32,221 bases of DNA from Rhodothermales bacterium (GTDB taxonomy: Bacteria; Bacteroidota; Rhodothermia; Rhodothermales; Bin80), in NCBI GenBank assembly GCA_028278205.1, contig JANQES010000034.1, positions 1 to 32,221 of the forward strand. Direction: 5' to 3'. A program made the translations under genes and the position numbers. Below, in pieces: positions 24,900-31,865 of this stretch (its first letter is position 1; every line of letters begins with the position of its first letter). The notes below the pieces were generated by a model. It ran no database searches. It saw only the letters and a program-made list of their open reading frames with translations, and was not told the DNA's origin.

Positions 24900-25013
24900 T
24901 TTTGGATTGGGAAATTGCCGAGCCCTTTTTAATCATCGAAAAAGCCGCAACCGTCGAGACCGCTGTGGCTTTTTCGATAGCAAAGAGAATGCTGAATGAA
25001 CCCAATCCAAAAT
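24898..25013. repeat. GGATTTT-arm composite repeat with terminator-like core, copy 3
   Basis: Shorter arms (attttggattggg at about 24899-24911 and cccaatccaaaat at about 25001-25013) flank a core stem atcgaaaaagccgca (24935-24949) with tgtggctttttcgat (24964-24978), one G-T mismatch. It sits between the two AcnX subunit genes. Its right arm overlaps the start of the small-subunit coding region. Confidence 0.85.
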
Positions 25014-25442
25014 CCGACGATTCTGCACGGCAAGGTGCTCGTGGCAGGCGAAGCGGAGGGCGCGGCGTTGGTGGGCCGCGAGCCGCTGAGCTTCTGGGGC
25101 GGCTACGACCAGCACACCGGCGAGATCATCGACCGGCGGCATCCGCTCTCGGGCGCTATGGCTGCCGGCTGCATCCTCGTCGTCCCCGCGTCGCGCGGTT
25201 CGAGCACGACCACGGCGGTGTTGCTCGAAGCCATCTGCCTCGGCACCGCGCCCGCCGCCATTCTCACCGCCACCCCCGACACCTACCTGACGCTCGCCTC
25301 CATCGTCGCCGAAGAATTGTATCAAAAGCCCCTGCCTATCATCGCCCTCGATCCTGAAGATTTTGCCCTGCTTGAGACCGGGCAGCGGCTGCGTGTTTTG
25401 GCAGATGGAAGGGTGGAGGTTGCTGGGGCGTTATCGTCTTGA
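24996..25442 (+). CDS. Aconitase X swivel (small) subunit, DUF126
   Basis: The 148-residue product has ILHGKVLVAGEAEG, PLSFWGGYDQHTGEIIDRRH and VPASRGSSTTTAVLLEA (about residues 62-78, with the catalytic Ser), the DUF126 swivel domain that pairs with DUF521. Start ATG 24996 follows AAAGAG. The first residues MNPIQNP are encoded by the CCAATCCAAAATC repeat arm, not by conserved gene sequence. A terminator-like hairpin lies between it and the large subunit, so expression may be uncoupled or attenuated. Confidence 0.9.
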   Translation: MNPIQNPTILHGKVLVAGEAEGAALVGREPLSFWGGYDQHTGEIIDRRHPLSGAMAAGCILVVPASRGSSTTTAVLLEAICLGTAPAAILTATPDTYLTLASIVAEELYQKPLPIIALDPEDFALLETGQRLRVLADGRVEVAGALSS

Positions 25443-25480
25443 TGAACCGGGTATGGAACAGAATTGATATCCAATGCTTT

Positions 25481-25502
25481 AACACAACAATCATGTTGTG
25501 TT
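25481..25502 (+). promoter_or_regulatory. Perfect 9-bp inverted repeat upstream of the DUF6932/HTH pair
   Basis: aacacaaca (25481-25489) and tgttgtgtt (25494-25502) form a perfect palindrome with a 4-nt centre, 17 nt before the DUF6932 start codon. This is the right place and form for an operator bound by the HTH protein at 25759-26202. No T-tract, so terminator function is less likely. Confidence 0.5.
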
Positions 25503-25518
25503 GGTAGATGCCGAAGTA

Positions 25519-25756
25519 ATGATCCCGCCGTTCAATAAAAACGGTCTTTTGCCCGCTGGTGTCCATTGGGCAACCTGGGCTGAATTTTGCCAACAGACGC
25601 GCTGCTCAGAAAGCGAAATATCTGGGTGAACTTTTTCCTGCCCAGGTGCAGGCCGAGAGCAGGTTTCCCTATCGGATCTTCCTCGATTTTTTCCAGACCG
25701 ACAAGGATACCGGAAATCCCAAGGGCATCGTTGCCATAGACCTCAGGGGGTGGTGA
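25519..25756 (+). pseudogene. DUF6932-family gene, internally deleted and frameshifted
   Basis: The head (ATG 25519) is MIPPFNKNGLLPAGVHWATW, then AEF, typical of DUF6932. The tail, in another frame, is RAAQKAKYLGELFPAQ, then FLDFFQTDKDTGNPKGIVAI and DLRGW, ending at 25756. The intervening 60-70 residues, which in this family include a GSFVT...D.D nucleotidyltransferase-like motif, are absent. The join is near gaattttgccaac (about 25589-25601), which fits both flanks and may be a microhomology. Downstream is the HTH gene that usually partners it. Confidence 0.78.
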
Positions 25757-25758
25757 TC

Positions 25759-26202
25759 ATGATCAAGAATGACCGGCAGTACCGTATCACCAGGGCGCAA
25801 GCAGAGAAGTTTGCGACGGCGCTGGCTGACTTAGAACAGTCCGCCGAGACGGATGAGGTGCATCCGCTCCTCAGGAAGGCACAGGAAGATGCGCTGCGCA
25901 GCCAGTATGAAGACCTTCGTGCCCAACTCGACGAGTATGAAGCCTTGCAATCCGGCAAGCATACCGTTCTAGAGGTACCTTCCTTTGATGCCTTGCCACT
26001 CGCGCTCATCCAGGCACGAATCGCGCTGGGTTTGAGTCAAAAAGATCTGGCTGAACGATTGGGACTCAAGGAACAACAAATCCAGCGTTATGAGGCCACC
26101 GAGTATACGGCGGCGAGCCTGAAGCGGGTAAAGGAAGTGATAGACGCCCTCGGCCTCAAGGTGCGCGAGGAGATAGTACTGCCTGCACGAAATCAGGGAT
26201 GA
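25759..26202 (+). CDS. XRE-family helix-turn-helix protein
   Basis: Start ATG 25759 has AGGGGG 8 nt upstream and overlaps the end of the DUF6932 frame by only a few bases. The 147-residue product has a helical N-terminus (about 1-75, RITRAQAEKFATALADLEQ) and a C-terminal HTH (about 82-135: IQARIALGLSQKDLAERLGL, KEQQIQRYE). It probably binds DNA and regulates its own operon. Pairing with a nucleotidyltransferase-like DUF6932 partner resembles a toxin-antitoxin layout; this is inference. Confidence 0.82.
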   Translation: MIKNDRQYRITRAQAEKFATALADLEQSAETDEVHPLLRKAQEDALRSQYEDLRAQLDEYEALQSGKHTVLEVPSFDALPLALIQARIALGLSQKDLAERLGLKEQQIQRYEATEYTAASLKRVKEVIDALGLKVREEIVLPARNQG

Positions 26203-26206
26203 ACGA

Positions 26207-26665
26207 TTACGCCGCGCGGTGGGCGAGCGTCGTCAGGTAGGCTTCGAAGTCGGCTTTCCACTGGCCGAGGGCGGCTTCGTAGGCGGCTTCGAGTTGCGCT
26301 ATGGTTTCGTCGTGTTGCGCCCTGGCTTTCTCGTAGATGCCGCGGGCATAGTCGCGGTCTTCGTTCCAGGCTTTGCGGTCTTTTTCGAAGCGCCTCAGCG
26401 CAGCGTCCTGCTTCTTGATGCGGCGCGACGAGAGCAGCTTGTCGAGCGTCGAGAGTTCGACGACATATTTGGGATCGTCCTCGCGGGGCGGCTCGCCGGG
26501 GTCGGGTTCTTGCGGGGCCGGCGGCAGGACGGGTTTTTCGGGCAGGGCGGTGGCAAAGCCCAGCCGGTCTCCCAGCGCCGCCCATTCCTGATGGCCGCCG
26601 TTGGCGAGGGTTTTGACGGATATATTCGATAACGTGTCCAGGGCCTGTTGTGCTTCCTGTTTCAT
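26207..26665 (-). CDS. Charged coiled-coil protein, possible fragment of a restriction-nuclease-like protein
   Basis: The 152-residue product has a short N-terminal helix, HQEWAALGDRLGF, then a Pro/Glu-rich stretch (LPPAPQEPDPGEPPREDDP). A long charged coiled coil follows (LDKLLSSRRIKKQDAALRRF, W.EDRDYARGIYEKARAQHD). The KYVVELSTLDKLLSSRR-to-coiled-coil arrangement recalls the linker of some Mrr-like restriction endonucleases, but no nuclease domain follows. It could be a truncated gene or a free-standing adaptor. Function unknown. It is convergent with the HTH gene, 4 nt apart. Confidence 0.6.
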   Translation of the reverse strand: MKQEAQQALDTLSNISVKTLANGGHQEWAALGDRLGFATALPEKPVLPPAPQEPDPGEPPREDDPKYVVELSTLDKLLSSRRIKKQDAALRRFEKDRKAWNEDRDYARGIYEKARAQHDETIAQLEAAYEAALGQWKADFEAYLTTLAHRAA

Positions 26666-26768
26666 CGTCGATGTCTCGGTTTAGCGATGGGTGAGAGGGC
26701 CGTTATTCGAACCCACCCTCAAATTGATGCACGGCGGCGGGATTTTTTTTCGAGCCTTCATGGTTGAT

Positions 26769-26831
26769 CGTACTTCGTCGTGCGTACTGCGTATAAAAGG
26801 CACCCCGACGCAATACGAACTACGCAATACC
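26769..26831. repeat. Heptamer-word hairpin upstream of the DinB gene
   Basis: Left: CGTACTT, CGTCGTG, CGTACTG, CGTATAA (26769-26796). Right: CGCAATA, CGAACTA, CGCAATA (26809-26829). Period 7; arms are approximate reverse complements (cgtactgcgt with acgcaatacg). It ends 10 nt before the DinB start codon. Confidence 0.7.
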
Positions 26832-26840
26832 GATACCCCC

Positions 26841-27362
26841 ATGCCCACCCGCATCCTCTGGCCGCAGCGGCGGTTCGTGTTCGATTTTCCTGTAGAACTC
26901 TATCCTGAGTTGATGGAAAGGTTACGCGGCACCCCGGCGCGTGTCGAAGATCGCATCCAGTCCTTCCCCGCTGACATCCTGACGCGCCGCGACGGCGAGC
27001 GGTGGTCCATCCAGGAAAACGTAGGCCACCTCGTCGATACCGAAGCACTCTTCCAGGGGCGCCTCGACGACTTCGACGCCGGCCTCGCCACGCTCCGCGC
27101 CGCCGACATGACCAACCGCAAAACATTCGACGCCCGCCACAACGATCAGCCGCTCGTGACCATCCTCCTGGCCCTCCGCCGCGAACGCAGCGCCCTCATC
27201 AGCCGCCTCGAACGCCTCAGCCCCGACCAGTTCGCCCGCACCGCCCTCCACCCCCGCCTCCAAAAGCCAATGCGCCTCGTCGATATGATGCTCTTCCACG
27301 CCGAACACGATGACTACCACCTCGCCCGGATGACGGAACTGGCTTCCGATTTTGGATTTTAG
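26841..27362 (+). CDS. DinB-like family protein
   Basis: ATG 26841 (MPTRILWPQRRFVFDFP) is chosen, because the longer frame only reads through repeats. The 173-residue product is a four-helix DinB-type protein: ERWSIQENVGHLVDTEALF (His metal ligand), MTNRKTFDARHNDQPL and MMLFHAEHDDYHLARM (His ligands). The family comprises metal-binding bundles, including thiol transferases; function here is unknown. The last residues DFGF and the TAG stop are encoded by a GATTTTGGATTTTAG repeat word. Confidence 0.87.
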   Translation: MPTRILWPQRRFVFDFPVELYPELMERLRGTPARVEDRIQSFPADILTRRDGERWSIQENVGHLVDTEALFQGRLDDFDAGLATLRAADMTNRKTFDARHNDQPLVTILLALRRERSALISRLERLSPDQFARTALHPRLQKPMRLVDMMLFHAEHDDYHLARMTELASDFGF

Positions 27363-27382
27363 ATTTTGGATTAATCCAAAAT
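27348..27382. repeat. Solo GGATTTT repeat with perfect 20-bp palindrome
   Basis: gattttggattttagatttt begins at 27348 inside the DinB coding region, and attttggattaatccaaaat (27363-27382) is a perfect palindrome. It spans the DinB stop and ends 4 nt from the aminotransferase stop, filling the convergent gap. It lacks the terminator-like core of the three composite copies. Confidence 0.85.
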
Positions 27383-27386
27383 TCTC

Positions 27387-28559
27387 TCACCCGTACGCCT
27401 CCACCAACTGCCTACACGCCTGCTCCAACACCGGCATCTCTTTGGCGTAGCAGAAGCGCAGGAAGTAGCGGCCTCGTTCGGGCTCTTGGAAGAACGAGTG
27501 GCCGGGGACGGTGGCGACGCCGGCTTGCTGGACGAGCGTGCGGCTGGCCGTGGCGGCGTCGTCGAAGCCGGGGCGGGTGTGGGCCAGGGGTTCGAAGCTG
27601 GCGAGGACGTAGTAGGCGCCCTGCGGCCACGCCACGTCGAAGCCGATTCGTTCGAGCGTCTCGCACATGAGTTGGCGTTTGGCGTTGTAGGCGTCCATCA
27701 TTTCGGTGAAATACGTCTCCGCCATCTCGAAGGCCTCGGCCACGCCGTATTGCAGGGGGGCCGGGGCGCAGATGTAAAACAGATCGTTGAGCAGCCCCAT
27801 CTTTTCGATGACCGGCGGTGGCGCTACCGCATAGCCGAGGCGCCAGCCTGTCATGTTGTATGTTTTTGAAAAACCCGAGAGCGTGATGGTTCGCTCGTAG
27901 GCGCCCGGCAGCGAGGCCAGCGAGACGTGCTCGTGGCCGTCGTAGAGCATGTATTCGTAGATCTCGTCGGTGATGGCGAAGAGATCGTGTTTTTGCATCA
28001 GCGCCAGGAGCTGTTCGAGGTCGGCGCGGGTCCAGACCTTGCCGGTGGGGTTGTTGGGCGTGGTGATGACGAGCGCCTTGGTCTTCGGCGTGATGGCGCG
28101 TTCGAGGGCGTCGAAATCGATAGCCCAGTCGGGCGGCTGGGTAGAAACGTATTTCAGATCGACCCCGACGATGTCGAGGAGGTTACGATGATACCCATAG
28201 AAGGGCTCGAAGAGGATGACCTCGTCGTCGGGTTCGAGCAAGGCAAAAATGGCCGCCACAAACGCCCCCGTCGAGCCGACGCTGACCATCACCTCTTCGT
28301 CGTTGGCGGCGGGAATTTTGTTGTAGGAACGCGTTTTTTCGAGGATGGCGGCGCGCAGGCGGCGGATGCCCGCGTAATTGGTATAGATAGAATGGTTGTC
28401 GGCGATGGCTTGCCGGGCGCCCGCTTTGATAGGCTCCGGGGTGGGCAGGTCGCAGATGCCCTGGCCCAGGTTAATCCCCTGGACGGCATTGACCATCTTG
28501 GTTATGGCACGAATATCGCTTTGAGCCAGAGCGTCCGTGCGCCGGGCAAGTGGTTTCAT
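27387..28559 (-). CDS. PLP-dependent aminotransferase, class I/II
   Basis: The 390-residue product is a fold-type I aminotransferase: INLGQGICDLPTPEPIK, YTNYAGIRRLRAAI, ITTPNNPTGKVW, AITDEIYEYMLYDG, and SGFSKTYNMTGWRLGYAV with PLP Lys232. RYFLRFCYAKE contains the substrate-carboxylate Arg. It is closest in style to aspartate/kynurenine aminotransferases. It transfers amino groups in the cytosol; donor and acceptor cannot be fixed. It is divergent from the membrane HExxH gene by 31 nt. Confidence 0.92.
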   Translation of the reverse strand: MKPLARRTDALAQSDIRAITKMVNAVQGINLGQGICDLPTPEPIKAGARQAIADNHSIYTNYAGIRRLRAAILEKTRSYNKIPAANDEEVMVSVGSTGAFVAAIFALLEPDDEVILFEPFYGYHRNLLDIVGVDLKYVSTQPPDWAIDFDALERAITPKTKALVITTPNNPTGKVWTRADLEQLLALMQKHDLFAITDEIYEYMLYDGHEHVSLASLPGAYERTITLSGFSKTYNMTGWRLGYAVAPPPVIEKMGLLNDLFYICAPAPLQYGVAEAFEMAETYFTEMMDAYNAKRQLMCETLERIGFDVAWPQGAYYVLASFEPLAHTRPGFDDAATASRTLVQQAGVATVPGHSFFQEPERGRYFLRFCYAKEMPVLEQACRQLVEAYG

Positions 28560-28590
28560 CAGGTTGTTCCTCTGAAAGACAGGCAGTGCA

Positions 28591-29157
28591 GTGGATCAAG
28601 CGTTCCAAGGTAACACATACGAGACGAAGGCACAGCAGGCGCTGGCCCTTGCGCCGCGCTATACTCCTGCCGCCCCGTTCGGGATCCGCCTCAAGCAGTG
28701 GCTGCCGTCGCTCTTCCTGTTGCCGCTGTGCATCTACTTCCTGCTCAACCACGGCGATGGCACCTTTCTCGACCCGCTCACGGTGCTCATCCACGAAGCC
28801 GGCCACCTGTGCTTCTTCTTCCTCGGCGATTTCCTCCACGCGGCAGGCGGCACGCTCATGCAGATCGCCTTGCCGGCGACGCTGGCGTTCCATTTCTGGC
28901 AATATCACTCGCCGTTGGGCATCCAGGTGTCGCTTTTGTGGCTCGGCCAAAACTTCCTTGGCGTCAGCGTTTACGTCGCTGATGCCCGCGTGCAGGGGCT
29001 CGACATGATCCTCAACCGCAAGCACGATTGGTCGTACCTGCTCGGCCAGCTAGGCTTGCTCGAATACGATCAGGTGTTCGCTTTCCTCTGCTGCTTTTTC
29101 GCGATGCTGACGTTTATAGCCCTGCTGGCGTTGCCTCGCTTCATGAAGACCGAATGA
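28591..29157 (+). CDS. Membrane HExxH protein (M50-like)
   Basis: The 188-residue product, starting at GTG 28591, has about four hydrophobic segments. It carries VLIHEAGHLCFFFLGDF with His68-Glu69-x-x-His72, as in site-2-protease-like membrane metalloproteins. GGTLMQIALPATLAFHFW follows. A downstream NPDG-type or third ligand motif was not recognised, so protease activity is uncertain. The GTG start and weak ribosome binding site leave the start open. Confidence 0.78.
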   Translation: MDQAFQGNTYETKAQQALALAPRYTPAAPFGIRLKQWLPSLFLLPLCIYFLLNHGDGTFLDPLTVLIHEAGHLCFFFLGDFLHAAGGTLMQIALPATLAFHFWQYHSPLGIQVSLLWLGQNFLGVSVYVADARVQGLDMILNRKHDWSYLLGQLGLLEYDQVFAFLCCFFAMLTFIALLALPRFMKTE

Positions 29158-29318
29158 TGAATGGAGTCCTCCATGATGGCTCGTTTCGCCTCCCTCCAGC
29201 CTTTTTTCAAGGTCATCATCCAATCGACCCGCTATTGCGAACTCTGCGTGCTCAGCGGTAATCTCGTCGTCGAGGCGTCGCCGGAAGATGCTTCCCAGCC
29301 TCGGAACGTCCGGTCTGC

Positions 29319-30020
29319 TCAGCGCACCGCTACGAGCATCTCGCGCTTGCCCGGCGGCCCCGATCGTTTGCCGGTGCGGAAACCAACGGCTTCGAGGCCG
29401 CGCCGGACCGATCCTTTGGCCGAATAAGTCGCCAGCTTGCCACCGGGGCGCATCACCTCAAAAAGGCGTCCCAGGAAGTCCGGGGTCCACAATTCCGGGT
29501 TGGCGTCCGGGCTGAAGGCGTCCAGATAGACGGCGTCGAAGGCGAGGTTGGGCAGGGGCGCTATGGTGGCGTCGCCCACGATCAGGTCTAGCAAGAGGAT
29601 CTCGGAGAATCGACGGCCGTGAATGCCGAACGGTGGTGGTTCGGGAAGCGCGCGTCGCCACGCCACGAGCGCATCGCGGAGGGCGAGGGCATCGAGGCGA
29701 GGGCCATGGTTGAGGCCGGCCAGGACGCCGGCAGGCAGCACGTCTTTTTCCAGGGCGACGTAGTGCAGCGGGGCCTGGGACGCAGCAGCCCGGTGCGCCG
29801 TCAGCAGAAAGTTCAACCCGGTCCCAAAACCGACTTCCAGCACGCGGGTCGAGAGGCCTTGCGCGAGGCGTTCGTCCACGCCGGCGCCTTCGAGAAAGAC
29901 GTGGCGGGCTTCCGCCAGCGCGCCGTGTTTGGAGTGATAGGTCTGGCCGTACGCCGGGCTGTAGAGCGTATCGAAGCCGTCGGCGGTGAGTTCGGGCGTG
30001 GGGGTGTTTGGGGATGACAT
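29319..30020 (-). CDS. mnmD: tRNA 5-methylaminomethyl-2-thiouridine methyltransferase domain protein (MnmD type)
   Basis: The start is set at ATG 30018-30020; a GTG six codons upstream has no ribosome binding site. The 233-residue product has TLYSPAYGQTYHSKHGALAE, ARHVFLEG, RVLEVGFGTGLNFLLTA (SAM-binding) and VYLDAFSPDANPELW with the DAFSP-NPELW motif. LATYSAKGSVRRGLEAVGF follows. This is the methyltransferase half of MnmC, without the FAD oxidase domain, as found in many non-proteobacterial bacteria. It acts on wobble uridine 34 of tRNAs. Confidence 0.9.
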   Translation of the reverse strand: MSSPNTPTPELTADGFDTLYSPAYGQTYHSKHGALAEARHVFLEGAGVDERLAQGLSTRVLEVGFGTGLNFLLTAHRAAASQAPLHYVALEKDVLPAGVLAGLNHGPRLDALALRDALVAWRRALPEPPPFGIHGRRFSEILLLDLIVGDATIAPLPNLAFDAVYLDAFSPDANPELWTPDFLGRLFEVMRPGGKLATYSAKGSVRRGLEAVGFRTGKRSGPPGKREMLVAVR

Positions 30021-30101
30021 CGCAGCAAGGTGTTGCACGATCCAGGGAGGATTTCATTTATTAAGGATAAAGATCCCCCAAAGAAAAGCCCTGTAGTGTT
30101 T

Positions 30102-30569
30102 ATGGTCGAGGCGTTTATGCAAGAGGCCGTCGAGATGGCTATCGAGAACGTGCGTGCCGGGCGTGGCGGTCCGTTTGCGGCCCTCGTCGTCAAAGACGGC
30201 GAAATCGTTGCGCGGGGCACCAACCTCGTCACGTCGTCGCAGGATCCGACGGCGCACGCCGAGGTCGTCGCCATCCGCCGGGCCTGCCGCTCGCTCAACA
30301 CCTTCCAACTCGACGACTGCGACCTCTATACCTCGTGCGAGCCGTGCCCGATGTGTCTGGGCGCGATCTACTGGGCGCGGCTGCACCGTGTCTTCTACGC
30401 CGGCACCCGCGAAGACGCCGCCGCCGCCGGCTTCGACGATCATTTCATCTATGACGAAATCGCCCTCTCACCCGCCGATCGCCACATCACGATGATCCCG
30501 CTGATGCGCGACGAAGCCCAGCGCGCCTTCGACGCCTGGACCAATCACGAAGGCCGGATTGAGTATTAA
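30102..30569 (+). CDS. guaD: Guanine deaminase (cytidine-deaminase superfamily)
   Basis: Start ATG 30102 gives 155 residues, close to Bacillus subtilis GuaD. Motifs: GRGGPFAALVVKDGEIVARG, SSQDPTAHAEVVAIRRAC (zinc His52, catalytic Glu54), LYTSCEPCPMCLGAIYWAR (zinc Cys82 and Cys85), and AAAAGFDDHFIYDEI, which is specific to GuaD rather than TadA. It deaminates guanine to xanthine in purine salvage. It is divergent from mnmD by 81 nt. A large word-repeat block follows the stop codon. Confidence 0.92.
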   Translation: MVEAFMQEAVEMAIENVRAGRGGPFAALVVKDGEIVARGTNLVTSSQDPTAHAEVVAIRRACRSLNTFQLDDCDLYTSCEPCPMCLGAIYWARLHRVFYAGTREDAAAAGFDDHFIYDEIALSPADRHITMIPLMRDEAQRAFDAWTNHEGRIEY

Positions 30570-30570
30570 G

Positions 30571-30782
30571 GCGCTCGCGTTGCTCGCTGTCATTCGTGGT
30601 CATTTACTCGCGTTGCTCGTGTCATTGGGCTCCCTTCGGTCGCCGTCAATTGCGCCTTCGGCGCGTCATTGATTGTCTTTGTTCGAGCATGACAATAAAT
30701 GACGGCGAGCGCCAGTGAGCCAACTGACGTGAGCGCAGCGAACAAATGACGCGAAGCAACTGACGCGAGCGAAGCGAGCTAC
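30571..30782. repeat. Large TGACGCGAGC-word inverted repeat block
   Basis: Left half (30571-30672) has GCTCGCGTTGCTCGCTGTCA, GTCATTTACTCGCGTTGCTC and TCAATTGCGCCTTCGGCGCG-type words. Right half (30690-30782) has AAATGACGGCGAGCGCCAGT, TGACGTGAGCGCAGCGAAC and TGACGCGAGCGAAGCGAGC words. The left half contains the 30-bp segment identical to 12464-12493. Each word holds its own small palindrome, so the block is a nest of hairpins. It fills the 209-bp convergent gap between guaD and the epimerase gene, and overlaps the epimerase stop. Confidence 0.82.
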
Positions 30783-31765
30783 CCACTCATCCCCAACTCA
30801 TTCATCAGGTGCATGATCGTCTCGCGGAGGCCTTCTTCGAGGGGGCGGGGGGCGTAGCCGAGTTCGCGGCGGGCTTTGGAATTGTCGCCGAGGTAGGTCG
30901 AGCCGGCAGTCACGCGTAAGCTCTCCGACGTGTAGCTCGGCGGCAGCGGCAGCGCCTTCTCGACGACGCCCATCAGCGCCGCCATGCCGCGCAACACCGG
31001 TGGGCCGACGCGGATGCGCGGCGCCTTCTTGCCCGCGATCTTCGCGACGATCTCAAACGTTTCTTCGAGCGTATGGCACGAGCCTGCGATGATGTAGCTC
31101 TGGCCGGGGCGACCTTTTTCCATCGCCAGGATGTGGCCTTGCGCGACGTCGTCTACGTGCGCCCAGCAGAACGCCGTTTCTTTCGGCAGCATCGGCAGGC
31201 GGCCTTTGAGGAATTGGGTGAATGTTTCGGCGATCATGCTCTTGTCGCCCGGCCCGTAGACGGCGCCTGGCTGCACGATGACCAGCGGCAGGCCCGCCCG
31301 CATCATCGGTTCGGCCACCTCGTAATGCGCCTCCCACTTCGTCCGGTCGTACACGCTCAGGTGGTCGCCGTCGAAGCGATACGTCTCATCGACCATCTTG
31401 CGCTGGGTGTTCGAAAACACCGCTAGCGAGCTGGTATAGACGCCTCTGGGGATCTGCAAGTCGCGCATCAACTCCAACACATTACGCGTGCCCTCGACGT
31501 TGATGCGCTGCGCCGGGCTCTTGCCTTTGACGCCCACCTTGTACCACGCCGCGAGATGGAAGACGCCGTCGACGCCGGTCATCGGCGCGATCATGCTTGA
31601 GCGGACGGTGATGTCGCCCTCGGCAATCGTGACGCCGAGGGCGGCGAGGTATTTGGCTTTGTGCGGCGAGCGCACCAGCGCCACCACCTCGTGCCCGGCT
31701 TTCACCAGGTGCTGCGCCACACGCTCGCCGATAAAGCCCGTCGCGCCGGTGATGAAGTATTTCAT
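30779..31765 (-). CDS. NAD-dependent epimerase/dehydratase family (dihydroflavonol-reductase-like) protein
   Basis: The 328-residue extended short-chain dehydrogenase has GATGFIGERVAQHL (NAD(P)-binding), VDGVFHLAAWYKVG, YTSSLAVFS and catalytic Tyr139-x-x-x-Lys143 in VYDRTKWEAH. VQPGAVYGPGD follows. It acts on a sugar nucleotide or small carbonyl compound in the cytosol; the substrate is unknown. It stands alone, divergent from the ATPase remnant. Confidence 0.9.
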   Translation of the reverse strand: MKYFITGATGFIGERVAQHLVKAGHEVVALVRSPHKAKYLAALGVTIAEGDITVRSSMIAPMTGVDGVFHLAAWYKVGVKGKSPAQRINVEGTRNVLELMRDLQIPRGVYTSSLAVFSNTQRKMVDETYRFDGDHLSVYDRTKWEAHYEVAEPMMRAGLPLVIVQPGAVYGPGDKSMIAETFTQFLKGRLPMLPKETAFCWAHVDDVAQGHILAMEKGRPGQSYIIAGSCHTLEETFEIVAKIAGKKAPRIRVGPPVLRGMAALMGVVEKALPLPPSYTSESLRVTAGSTYLGDNSKARRELGYAPRPLEEGLRETIMHLMNELGMSG

Positions 31766-31865
31766 GGAGATGGGTTGTCTGGGGAGGATCGTTCGAAGTG
31801 CAAATTAAAGAAGGAAGCGGGATGTTCCTTGCGAAGATCTGGTGTGTGGAACCGATAGTTAAGAA

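Noticed and set aside
29161..29427. Short plus-strand frame after the HExxH gene
   Set aside because: No family resemblance, it overlaps the mnmD 3' end, and its only notable feature is a small hairpin near 29161.
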